From Candidatus Tepidiaquacella proteinivora (lineage in GTDB: Bacteria > Bacteroidota > Ignavibacteria > Tepidaquicellales > Tepidaquicellaceae), in assembly GCA_013348845.1 (NCBI GenBank), contig CP054675.1:1373501-1437500 (forward strand): a DNA stretch of 64,000 nucleotides, in the 5' to 3' direction. The notes beneath the pieces are model-generated. The model was not told the DNA's origin and searched no databases. It saw nothing but the letters and a program-made list of their open reading frames with translations. Positions 8,578 through 17,319 of the stretch are shown piece by piece (positions within the stretch are counted from its first letter, which is position 1; each line of letters starts with the position of its first letter). The translations under genes were made by a program, and so were the position numbers.

Positions 8578-8594
8578 AATTACTCCTTTTTATT

Positions 8595-9278
8595 TTATTT
8601 TGATAAATTATTATTTTTAATATTTGAAATATTTTTTAGTATTTGTAGTGTAATATATAATCCTTTTTTAACTTCTGGCTGATTAATTTCTTTAATCAGT
8701 TTGCGTAAAGTAATTTTATCTTTAATTTCAAAATTTACATCTTTATATGCATTGATGAAATTATTTACAGCGGTTAAAACTTCAGGTTGAGTAATATTTT
8801 TGAGGGTATAAATAATTTGTTCAATGTTATTTCCAAGGCTTCTTAATTCATTGACAGGAAATGAAGTAATTATCTTATCCGTTATGTCTTTAAATTCTCT
8901 GTAAAACTCAAAATACCCTTTTCTATCAAATTCGTCCATCTTATTCATAAAGTCTTTAAATAGTTCTTTAGATACCGGCCCAAAATCCTGAATAAAATCT
9001 CTAATGTTTTCAATCTGCTCAAAAATCTTGGTAATATTATTTACATTCCTCAATAATTTTTTGAATAAATAATAAATATCCCCTGTCTGGATATGGTCGT
9101 GCACTTCTTCTAACTCAACAACCGCAGTATCAAAAACTTCCCTGCTAACCCGCATAAGATCTTCTTTAAAATCATCAATTTCCCTTCTGTGCTTTTTCTG
9201 AAGTTCAATCTCCTCGATTAAATAATCAAGTTTCTTATTTATTTCTTCAAATTTTTTATTTAAGTCTTCATTTTGCAT
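8595..9278 (-). CDS. DUF1641 protein of the sulfide-oxidation operon
   Basis: 227 residues from the ATG at 9278, chosen because it follows the SQR stop by one base and has AAAGAGG about 8 nt upstream. A longer frame would run into SQR. The N-terminus is coiled coil (LNKKFEEINKKLDYLIEEIE). The C-terminal part carries the DUF1641 hallmark (EINQPEVKKGLYITLQILKN). No enzyme motif or membrane segment is seen. DUF1641 proteins often neighbour SQR-type flavoproteins or formate dehydrogenases. Here it probably supports SQR assembly or membrane docking, which is inference from position. Confidence 0.82.
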   Translation of the reverse strand: MQNEDLNKKFEEINKKLDYLIEEIELQKKHRREIDDFKEDLMRVSREVFDTAVVELEEVHDHIQTGDIYYLFKKLLRNVNNITKIFEQIENIRDFIQDFGPVSKELFKDFMNKMDEFDRKGYFEFYREFKDITDKIITSFPVNELRSLGNNIEQIIYTLKNITQPEVLTAVNNFINAYKDVNFEIKDKITLRKLIKEINQPEVKKGLYITLQILKNISNIKNNNLSK

Positions 9279-9279
9279 A

Positions 9280-10509
9280 CTATAACCTCTTTCCTGCCAT
9301 TGACATTTGAGATTCAATAGGCAATTCAAGTCCTTTTAGTAAAAAATTCCAGTACATCCAGCGAAACATAATCTTACCGTAATGATTCATTTTAGTTTCC
9401 TGAAGTAGTGAGAATGGTCCTATGCCGGGTAAAGGGAATTTACCAGGTAATGGTTCTGTATCGTAGTTGAAGTCAATAAGAATTCCTTTTCCAAACCCTG
9501 ACTCAATAAAACAATTTGCATGACCATCAAATTCAGCAATCATTTCCCTATCTTCAATAGCAGCAAGGATATTTTCAGTTAAAATTTCCGATTGAAAATG
9601 TGCAACTGAACCTGCTTTGGAAGTAGAAACATCAGTAGCATCACCTATTACAAATACATTATTGAAATTTAATGACTGAAGAGTTTTTCTATTTGTGGGG
9701 ACAAAATTTAATTCATCACCCATACCACTTTTTTGTATTACTTCATCACCCATATTTGTAGGCACGGTAACAAGTACATCAAATGGGATTCTTTTCTCAT
9801 CCCAGGATACCAATTCTTTTGAATCATTATCTACGCTACCGGTATTAAATTCAGAAATCAGATTAATATTCTTTTTCGAGAGAAGATCACCAAGGACTGA
9901 AGAAGCAATTGGTTTTGTAAAAGCACCAGGTAAAGGAGTAACGAAATCAATTTTCACTTTATCTCTAATACCTCTTTCAGTAAAATACCAATCAGCAAGA
10001 AATGCAAATTCAAGTGGTGCAACTGGACATTTAATTGGCATTTCAATAAGATTAATTACTAAATTACCGCCCTTCCATTGTTTGAAAAAAGAAGACAGGG
10101 CTACCGCGCCTTCAATGGTATAGAAATCGAAAACATTTTTATACCATAAACTACCTTTTAAACCTTCGGTTTCTTCCGGTTTTATCTGGCTTCCTGTGGC
10201 AATAATTAGAAAATCATACGAAAGTAAAACATTATTTTTAAGAATTACCCTATTTTTATCAGGTTCAATTTTTTCTATTTCAGAAATAATAATATTTGCG
10301 GAAGAAGGGAAAAAATCTCTTTTAGGTTTAATAACATCTTTCTTTGAATACATCCCAAAAGGGATAAATAAAAAGCCTGGTTGGTAATAATGGGTTTCAT
10401 TCTTATCGACAAGGGTAACCTGCCATTCTTTCATATCAAGTATATTGCACAACTTATTAAGCATTATTGTACCCGCAGTACCACCACCAAGAATCAATAT
10501 TTTCTTCAT
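9280..10509 (-). CDS. sqr: Sulfide:quinone oxidoreductase-like flavoprotein
   Basis: 409 residues. The FAD-binding start is KKILILGGGTAGT (GGGTAG at 8-13). The second nucleotide motif LIIATGS lies at 101-107, and VFVIGDATDV near 286-294 closes the flavin site. C161 (in IKCPVAPLE) and C333 (in HANCFIE) correspond in placement to the redox-active pair of sulfide:quinone oxidoreductases, and C21 is additional. The enzyme would oxidise sulfide to sulfane sulfur and pass electrons to quinone at the inner membrane. It leads the operon SQR-DUF1641-TusE-DsrE2, so the sulfur product probably goes to those carriers. The SQR subtype cannot be fixed by eye. Confidence 0.85.
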   Translation of the reverse strand: MKKILILGGGTAGTIMLNKLCNILDMKEWQVTLVDKNETHYYQPGFLFIPFGMYSKKDVIKPKRDFFPSSANIIISEIEKIEPDKNRVILKNNVLLSYDFLIIATGSQIKPEETEGLKGSLWYKNVFDFYTIEGAVALSSFFKQWKGGNLVINLIEMPIKCPVAPLEFAFLADWYFTERGIRDKVKIDFVTPLPGAFTKPIASSVLGDLLSKKNINLISEFNTGSVDNDSKELVSWDEKRIPFDVLVTVPTNMGDEVIQKSGMGDELNFVPTNRKTLQSLNFNNVFVIGDATDVSTSKAGSVAHFQSEILTENILAAIEDREMIAEFDGHANCFIESGFGKGILIDFNYDTEPLPGKFPLPGIGPFSLLQETKMNHYGKIMFRWMYWNFLLKGLELPIESQMSMAGKRL

Positions 10510-10717
10510 AACAAATTTTTTAAGATAAAATAATATTTATATATCAAACAATTTTTCAAAGAAAAAAATTACATAAATAATTTTAAAATGTGTAATTATA
10601 ATAAATTATTGAACAAAGAAAAATTAAAATTAGATATTGATTTTTAATGGTATTTTTCCAAAAGTACTGTAACAATTTAATCAAACTCTTCGTAAATAAA
10701 GAAAAAAACAAAATAAT

Positions 10718-13165
10718 ATGAAAATTTTACAAAAATTTTTGATAACAACATTCTTATTAATTACAACTTATGGAAGTATTATCGCACAAGATAAACCTTC
10801 TGATACATCTATTAAAGGCACGGTACTTGATAAGAGTACAGGACAACCACTTGAACTTGCGACTGTTCAGGTATTTAGTGTTGACGATTCAATTTTAATC
10901 GGAGGGGCTTCTACCGATAAAGAAGGAAAATTTTTAATCAAAAATTTACCAGAGGGTAATTATAATGTAAAAATTAGTTTTATTGGATATAACACTGCAA
11001 TAGCAAAAAATGTAAGGGTTGAAAAAAATAAAGTATTAAATTTAGGAACAATCAAACTTGAAATAAACTCCGAATCAACTGAAGAAATAAGAGTTGAAGA
11101 TGAAGCTCCGATAATGACTTATGATCAAGGGAAAAAAGTTTATGATGTAAAAAAAGACCTTACAGCTCAGAATGGGACTATACTCGACCTGCTTAAAAAT
11201 ATACCTTCTGTAGATGTTGATAATAACGGAAATGTTAGTTTAAGAGGCGGAGGAAATGTAAAGATTTTGATTGATGGTAAACCATCTGCATTATTAAGTA
11301 ACGGAACTCAGATATTACAAAATATGCCAGCAAGTATAGTGGAAAAGATTGAAATAATTAACAATCCATCTGCAAAATACGAAGCGGAAGGGATATCGGG
11401 AATAATAAATATAATAATGAAACAGGGAGAGAAAAGCGAAGGGTATAATGGAAATATAAGATTAAACGGCGGAACTGAAGATAAATATAATATATATGGA
11501 AGTGCTTCCATAGCAAAAAATAAATTTAATATTAATGGTATATACAGTTACTGGAATTATTCTTTGCCGGGCATAACTAATTTATACAGATTAAATTATT
11601 CAAGTAGCATTGCAAGAACAATAGACCAAAACTTCGACTGGAGGTACAAGGGAAAATCCCATTATGGTTCCTTAAGTGGTGATTATGATTTTGATAATTT
11701 CAATAATGTATCTCTCGTAACAAGTTTTTTTATTTTTGACAGAAAAATTGATAACAGAAATATTTTAAATTTTTATGATGCATCAAATAATCTGACATCA
11801 AAACTTGATTATCTTATTAATGATAACAGAGATGGTTATTTCTTCGATGGTACTTTAACATACACAAAAAAATTTGAAGAAAAAGGAAGGGATTTAACTG
11901 CATTTATTAATTCTTCGGGTAGAAATGAAAATACTCTGATTAACTATAACATTAGTGATAACTTAAATAATGTAGCGAAGACGAAAAATGAATCGGATTA
12001 CAATTTTAATTTTTTAAATTTTCAAGCTGATTACGTCCACCCATTTAGTGAAACAAATAAACTTGAGACAGGAATTAAATCGAATTTCAGAATGATAAAG
12101 GGGGATTATAAATTTTATCAGTTAGATTTCAATACAGGAAATTGGGAAGAACTTTTGAATAAAAGAAACGATGCTGATTATAAGGATTTAATATCCGCTG
12201 CTTATTTAACTTATAGTGGTGTATATAAAGATTTCAGTTATCAGGTAGGTTTAAGATCAGAGCATACTTATCTTGATTTTTCAATCTTGAATGGTTCAGA
12301 AAAATACAACAATAAATATATAGATTTATTTCCAAGTGTAAGTTTATCACAAAAACTTGGAATAGAGAATCAATTTCAGGCAACATACAGCAGAAGAATC
12401 AACAGACCAAATCTGTTTTTACTAAATCCATTTGTAGAACAAATTGATGAATATACAAAGCGAACTGGAAATCCATACATAAATCCGGAATATATTAATT
12501 CTTTTGAACTTGGCTATACAAGGTCTTTAAATTTTGCTATGTTGACATTGACAGGATTCTTTAGAAATACAAAAAATAGTATTCAATACCTTTCATATAC
12601 TGATTCAACAGGAATAGTGCTTATGAAACCTGATAATCGTGGAACTTCAAACACTTATGGTCTGGAATTTATTGCGCAGGGTGGGTTAGCAAAATGGTGG
12701 ATGATTTACGGAAGTGTAAGTTATTTTAATACAAATATTTTTTATAATGGTAGTGTAGATAATTTCGATAAAACATATAATGCATGGTCAGCAAGAATAA
12801 GTTCGAATGCTGCTATACCTGATTTGTTTGATGTACAACTGACTTATTTCTATTACGGAAGACAGGAAACCGCTCAGGGATCAATGGATCCATTTCAAAT
12901 GATGAATTTATCACTGCAAAAAAGTTTTTTTGATAAAAAGTTGATAATAGGACTTCGAATAAATGATTTATTAAACCAACAGAAATTTTATCGTACAGCA
13001 TCAGGGAATGATTTTTACCAATCACTTTATCAAAAAACAAATTCAAGAGCAGTATTTTTTACCATTACATTTAACTTTGGCGAGCAATTAAATTCAAAAT
13101 CACAAAAAACAGCTCAGAAAAAACAAAGAGAAATAGAAGGAGAGATTCAAAACACAGGTAATTAA
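10718..13165 (+). CDS. TonB-dependent-type outer-membrane receptor (OMP_b-brl_3)
   Basis: 815 residues. A signal peptide ends near IIAQ (residue 24). A carboxypeptidase-regulatory-like beta-sandwich follows (about 30-115: GTVLDKSTGQPLELATVQVF). Next is a plug (about 130-240: LLKNIPSVDVDNNGNVSLRG and then VEKIEIINNPSAKYEAEGIS) and a large barrel with NRPNLFLLNPFVEQID and GNPYINPEYINSFELGYTRS. It should sit in the outer membrane and move or sense a substrate with TonB energy. The substrate is unknown and no SusD partner is present. It starts without a Shine-Dalgarno sequence. Confidence 0.9.
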   Translation: MKILQKFLITTFLLITTYGSIIAQDKPSDTSIKGTVLDKSTGQPLELATVQVFSVDDSILIGGASTDKEGKFLIKNLPEGNYNVKISFIGYNTAIAKNVRVEKNKVLNLGTIKLEINSESTEEIRVEDEAPIMTYDQGKKVYDVKKDLTAQNGTILDLLKNIPSVDVDNNGNVSLRGGGNVKILIDGKPSALLSNGTQILQNMPASIVEKIEIINNPSAKYEAEGISGIINIIMKQGEKSEGYNGNIRLNGGTEDKYNIYGSASIAKNKFNINGIYSYWNYSLPGITNLYRLNYSSSIARTIDQNFDWRYKGKSHYGSLSGDYDFDNFNNVSLVTSFFIFDRKIDNRNILNFYDASNNLTSKLDYLINDNRDGYFFDGTLTYTKKFEEKGRDLTAFINSSGRNENTLINYNISDNLNNVAKTKNESDYNFNFLNFQADYVHPFSETNKLETGIKSNFRMIKGDYKFYQLDFNTGNWEELLNKRNDADYKDLISAAYLTYSGVYKDFSYQVGLRSEHTYLDFSILNGSEKYNNKYIDLFPSVSLSQKLGIENQFQATYSRRINRPNLFLLNPFVEQIDEYTKRTGNPYINPEYINSFELGYTRSLNFAMLTLTGFFRNTKNSIQYLSYTDSTGIVLMKPDNRGTSNTYGLEFIAQGGLAKWWMIYGSVSYFNTNIFYNGSVDNFDKTYNAWSARISSNAAIPDLFDVQLTYFYYGRQETAQGSMDPFQMMNLSLQKSFFDKKLIIGLRINDLLNQQKFYRTASGNDFYQSLYQKTNSRAVFFTITFNFGEQLNSKSQKTAQKKQREIEGEIQNTGN

Positions 13166-13187
13166 TAAGTTATATTGAACTTATTAA
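13162..13187 (+). terminator. Hairpin at the end of the receptor gene
   Basis: TTAATAAGTT and AACTTATTAA form a perfect 10-bp stem with a 6-nt loop, overlapping the stop codon. A T-rich stretch follows only about 15 nt later, so terminator strength is uncertain. Confidence 0.4.
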
Positions 13188-13237
13188 GCGATTGGATTGT
13201 TTTTAGCTAATGATTATTAAATAAAATTAAATAAAAA

Positions 13238-13453
13238 ATGAAAAAGAATATTGGTTCAGTCGATAAGATTATAAGAATTCTAATTGCAATCATTATTGCT
13301 ATTCTATTCTTCACAAATGTCATATCCGGTACATTAGGTATTATATTACTAATATTTGCCGGTATGTTTTTAATAACGAGTTTGATAGGATTTTGCGGTT
13401 TATATACTATATTAGGTGTAAGTACCTGTAAAATAAAGACAAAAGAAAACTAA
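13238..13453 (+). CDS. DUF2892 small inner-membrane protein
   Basis: 71 residues opening with MKKNIGSVDKIIRILIAIII, the standard DUF2892 (YgaP membrane part) start. Two hydrophobic helices follow (about 12-28 and 34-55), and then GLYTILGVSTCK. Such proteins are short two-helix membrane anchors, often next to rhodanese or sulfur genes. The sulfur operon lies 3 kb away on the other strand, so any link is weak. Confidence 0.85.
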   Translation: MKKNIGSVDKIIRILIAIIIAILFFTNVISGTLGIILLIFAGMFLITSLIGFCGLYTILGVSTCKIKTKEN

Positions 13454-13470
13454 AATATACCAAATAAATT

Positions 13471-13863
13471 TTATTTATTTTTCGGTGTGATTATAACTTT
13501 TGATTTTTGTGCATCAGTCATTTTATAATAACTGATATACAGAGTAATGTTACTATATACAGCTACATCTTCTTCATAAATTGTATATGAATAATAATCA
13601 TCTTCCATAATAATCTTAAAATCATATCTCCCTTCATTAAGTAATACAGATTCTGACTCTCCGGGATATAAATAATCACGTAGTTGATTTTTACTCCATC
13701 TACCCCCATAATTATAGTAATCCCTTACATAAACACAGGTTATATATTTATCAAAATCATCATTATAAATTGTAACATAATGTGTTGATACTAACAGGTG
13801 GTCACAATTTATTGATAGAAAAGATATTATTGGTAATATTAATATTGTAATTAATTTTTTCAT
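13471..13863 (-). CDS. Hypothetical lipoprotein
   Basis: 130 residues starting with a lipoprotein signal (KKLITILILPIISFLSINC, lipid cysteine at about residue 20). The mature part is rich in tyrosine and beta-strand patterns (YVTIYNDDFDKYITCVYVRD). It is probably a small immunoglobulin-like or beta-sandwich domain in the periplasm or outer membrane. No family was recognised. It converges with the DUF2892 gene. Confidence 0.65.
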   Translation of the reverse strand: MKKLITILILPIISFLSINCDHLLVSTHYVTIYNDDFDKYITCVYVRDYYNYGGRWSKNQLRDYLYPGESESVLLNEGRYDFKIIMEDDYYSYTIYEEDVAVYSNITLYISYYKMTDAQKSKVIITPKNK

Positions 13864-14128
13864 AATATAGATGATTTGTTTAATTTTTATACATCAGTTT
13901 TTAAGAAGCAGTTCCAATTTATAAAATAAATACTTAGATATAATTTTTAATTTTCATTATTAATATTCAAATTTGAAAAATAGTATTTTTCAAAGAGAAA
14001 TTTTTCGAAAAATTTTACGAGTTAATACTTATTCTCAAGGAATGATTTTCTTTAAGAACAAAAAACAAACTTGATTATAAAATTTCTATTTAATAGTTTT
14101 TTAAATAGGAAGTAAATTTTATAAAACT

Positions 14129-16321
14129 ATGTACTTAAGAAAATATTTTTTTCTCATTATAATCGCTTTAAATCAATATTTATTTTCTCAAACAGGATGG
14201 ATTTCTCAAAATCCATATCCGCAAGGAAACCCTTTATATAAAGTGCAGGCACTAAACCAAAATGTTGTTTATGCAGCAGGTGGAGGAAGAGCATTAATAA
14301 AAACGACAAACGGAGGTAACAACTGGATTGTTCATACATGCAATATACCAGACTGGAATTATCCAAATTCAACCAGTATTAATTCATTTGTTTTCTTATC
14401 CGAACAGGTTGGGTTTATATGTGGAAGTAAGGGAAAGATATTTAAGACAACAGATGGAGGTATTCATTGGATAGAGAACCCAACTGGTTTGACATCAGAT
14501 TTATCTTCTATTTCATTTCCAAGCATTAACACAGGATATGCGGTAGGAATGAATGGCAAAATTATTAAGACAACAAACGGAGGTAATACATGGTTCGAGC
14601 AAACAGGCGGTGGAACGGCAACTCTTACATCAGTTTTCTTTACAGATAATTTAAATGGTTGGATATGTGGTTCTCTGCTTTCAGGAAATATTTTGAAAAC
14701 TACAAATGGGGGTGAAAATTGGATTGGAATTAATTGCGGAGTAACCTCAAGTTTATACTCATTGTATTTTATCTCAAACCAAACCGGGTGGGCTTCAGGG
14801 TATAGTGGTAAAATATTAAAAACAACTGACGGAGGTAATAATTGGTTAGTGCTTAACACCGGAGCAATAAACGATTTTATATCGATATTTTTCTCTTCAC
14901 CTGATACAGGTTGGGCAGTAGGTGGAAATGAAGGATGTATAGTTTTAAAAACGGTAGATGGTGGAAATAATTGGTTTCCACAAACAGGAAGTATGCCATA
15001 TTGTACGAATTATCGTTCAGTAAGTTTTGTTTCGAATACTTTAGGCTGGATTACAGGATATGAAGGGAAAATATTTAAAACTTCAGATGGTGGAAATACC
15101 TGGCAAAGTCAATCACAAGGATTAACTAACGGGTTTTATACAGTAAAGTTTATTTCTTCTGAAACTGGATGGGTCGGAGGGACTTATAATTCTTTATTAA
15201 AAACTACAAACGGTGGTATAAACTGGTTTCAACAAATTAGCTCTACACTGATACATTATGATTGTGTGAATTTTATTTCTGCAGAAACAGGTTTTGCTTC
15301 CGGAAAGTCATTGTTAGGTGATACAAGTTATATAATTAAATCAACAAACGGAGGTTTTGACTGGACTCCAAAATACAAGCAATATAATTATTTATTTAAA
15401 TCACTATTCTTTATTTCACCTCAAACCGGCTGGGCAGCAGGATATAAAAGCACACCACCCCGTACCGGAATAATAATAAAAACAACAAATGGTGGAGATA
15501 ACTGGATGTTACAATATAATGTTATTTCTGATACGGCTTCACTGGAGTCAATTTGTTTTTCTTCTCCTAACACAGGATTTGCGATCGGATGGTGGAGTAA
15601 ATTGTTAAGGACAACAAATGGAGGAACGAACTGGTATCTTGTTTCAACAGGAACTTCAAATGTCTATTTTAATTCATTAAGTTTTGTAAATGAAAATACT
15701 GGTTGGTTATCAGGATGGTATAAGACAATATTAAAAACTACAAATGCCGGTTTAAATTGGTTTTCACAATCAGCTGGAATTCCAACAACCATTGGAAGTT
15801 GTAATTTCGAAGAAATTTATTTTGTCGATACTTTAAATGGCTGGGTTACTGGAAGTAATAAAGTCCTTTGTACGACAAATGGTGGATTAAACTGGATTGA
15901 CCAATCATTCGGAACATCAACAGTTAATTTTTCAATAAACTTTGTTAATTCGTTAACTGGCTGGCTTGTCGGCAGTTCAGGAACAATTTTTAAAACTACA
16001 ACAGGAGGTTTTCCTGTAGCAATAAAAAAATCTGAAAATCAGATCGTACCAACAGAATTTGAATTATATCAGAATTATCCAAATCCTTTCAATAATTCAA
16101 CTGTAATCAAATTTGAATTACCTTATACTGCAAAGATAAAAATAAAAGTTTTCGATATAACAGGTAAGGAAATCACTACTTTGCTTAATACTTATTTGAG
16201 TGAAGGAATTTATCAGGTAATTTTTAATACAGAAAATTTTAAGTTAGCAAGTGGAATATACTTTTATAAGTTATCTGTTGACAATTTTGAGATGGTCAGG
16301 AAGATGATATTGATAAAATAA
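14129..16321 (+). CDS. Large secreted YCF48/BNR-repeat protein with T9SS sorting domain
   Basis: 730 residues with a short signal peptide (KYFFLIIIALNQYLFSQ). Thirteen good copies and one degenerate copy of the motif GWxxGxxGxIxKTTNGGxNW fill residues 30-630, enough for two stacked beta-propellers. The tail has NYPNPFNNSTVIKFELP (about 650) and ends RKMILIK, a type A sorting domain. It should be exported by type IX secretion. The repeats are near-identical in the KTTNGG core, which suggests expansion by internal duplication. Function and ligand are unknown. Confidence 0.88.
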   Translation: MYLRKYFFLIIIALNQYLFSQTGWISQNPYPQGNPLYKVQALNQNVVYAAGGGRALIKTTNGGNNWIVHTCNIPDWNYPNSTSINSFVFLSEQVGFICGSKGKIFKTTDGGIHWIENPTGLTSDLSSISFPSINTGYAVGMNGKIIKTTNGGNTWFEQTGGGTATLTSVFFTDNLNGWICGSLLSGNILKTTNGGENWIGINCGVTSSLYSLYFISNQTGWASGYSGKILKTTDGGNNWLVLNTGAINDFISIFFSSPDTGWAVGGNEGCIVLKTVDGGNNWFPQTGSMPYCTNYRSVSFVSNTLGWITGYEGKIFKTSDGGNTWQSQSQGLTNGFYTVKFISSETGWVGGTYNSLLKTTNGGINWFQQISSTLIHYDCVNFISAETGFASGKSLLGDTSYIIKSTNGGFDWTPKYKQYNYLFKSLFFISPQTGWAAGYKSTPPRTGIIIKTTNGGDNWMLQYNVISDTASLESICFSSPNTGFAIGWWSKLLRTTNGGTNWYLVSTGTSNVYFNSLSFVNENTGWLSGWYKTILKTTNAGLNWFSQSAGIPTTIGSCNFEEIYFVDTLNGWVTGSNKVLCTTNGGLNWIDQSFGTSTVNFSINFVNSLTGWLVGSSGTIFKTTTGGFPVAIKKSENQIVPTEFELYQNYPNPFNNSTVIKFELPYTAKIKIKVFDITGKEITTLLNTYLSEGIYQVIFNTENFKLASGIYFYKLSVDNFEMVRKMILIK

Positions 16322-16324
16322 TTT

Positions 16325-17197
16325 TTATCTGCTTACATATTTTGAGAGGTTAACAACTTTGCTTGAAAGTGATAAAAAGGGTATGCTCATTATCTGATTA
16401 CTTTGTACAACTGTAGCTAAAATCAGGTTTTCAGTTACATTATTGGTAAAAGATTTTTTATAATTAATAACCCATAAATCGGGGGGAAATCCTGTTAAAC
16501 CCGAAATATATTGTTGAAGGTTTAAAGTCCCAAGTCCCGGAATTAAAAACATATTCACTGTTCTTGTGGCTCCTGAAATATTATTATTTAAAAAATAATT
16601 ACCGTTTAAAGAACTTGCAGTTGGTATAAATAGTGAATCGAATTTTATAATGGGGTTCGAACTGTTTGCATATTCAAGAGATATATCACTATCGACTAAA
16701 TTAAGTATAGAAGTTGTTATATTAAAATTCGAATTGTTTATTAAAGTCAACGCACCTGAGACAATATTTCTTGCAGAAGTATCAGCTATAAGATTAATTA
16801 TTGTACTAAGATTAAAATATTGAGTTAATTCAATACAATCTTTAGCTCCGGGTACCGGATTTGGAGTATATACTGCAAGTGAATCTGTATTAGGCTTTTT
16901 AAAAACATAAATCCAAGCTCCAAGGTTATTGGGATCTGACAGAGCCGTTATTGCAGAAATATCTGTCTTCCCTTTATCTGTGCCCTCAAAAATTACATTC
17001 TGTCCGACAATGAGAACAAGTTTAGTTGTACTACCGTATTTTCTTACAGCTTGAGAAATTGCAGAGTCAAGTCGTTCTTTAGCAGTAACCCTATTATAAA
17101 CAACCTTAACTAAATTTGATGGGTCATTACATGAATTAAACAAGAAGTAAAAAGTTACTATGCAAAAGAAAATAAATAAAAGTTTTAAAATTTTCAT
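16325..17197 (-). CDS. Hypothetical lipoprotein
   Basis: 290 residues with a lipoprotein signal (KLLFIFFCIVTFYFLFNSC, lipid cysteine about 23). The mature part begins NDPSNLVKVVYNRVTAKERL and contains AVRKYGSTTKLVLIVGQNVI, a pattern like a PepSY- or DUF-type periplasmic sensor, but no family can be named. It converges on the YCF48 gene with only 3 nt between stop codons. The C-terminal half is beta-rich and contains a long serine/asparagine stretch. Confidence 0.65.
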   Translation of the reverse strand: MKILKLLFIFFCIVTFYFLFNSCNDPSNLVKVVYNRVTAKERLDSAISQAVRKYGSTTKLVLIVGQNVIFEGTDKGKTDISAITALSDPNNLGAWIYVFKKPNTDSLAVYTPNPVPGAKDCIELTQYFNLSTIINLIADTSARNIVSGALTLINNSNFNITTSILNLVDSDISLEYANSSNPIIKFDSLFIPTASSLNGNYFLNNNISGATRTVNMFLIPGLGTLNLQQYISGLTGFPPDLWVINYKKSFTNNVTENLILATVVQSNQIMSIPFLSLSSKVVNLSKYVSR

Positions 17198-17263
17198 ATA
17201 TATAATTTTAAACTAATATAGTAAAAACATTGTAAAAAAAGTATTCTATGATCGTAAATAAAA

Positions 17264-17289
17264 AGCGGTTCATAAAATTATGAACCGCT
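17264..17289 (-). terminator. Rho-independent terminator of the DUF2341/LamG gene
   Basis: AGCGGTTCATAA and TTATGAACCGCT pair perfectly (12 bp) around two bases. On the minus strand the stem is followed by TTTTTATTTA. It lies 30 nt beyond the stop codon of the gene at 17320. Confidence 0.88.
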
Positions 17290-17319
17290 AATAAATTTTC
17301 ACTTAACAATATTAAGAAA

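Noticed and set aside
14129-16321. Possible CRISPR or tandem DNA repeat
   Set aside because: The periodicity comes from protein repeats (KTTNGG). Spacing and bases vary as in coding sequence.
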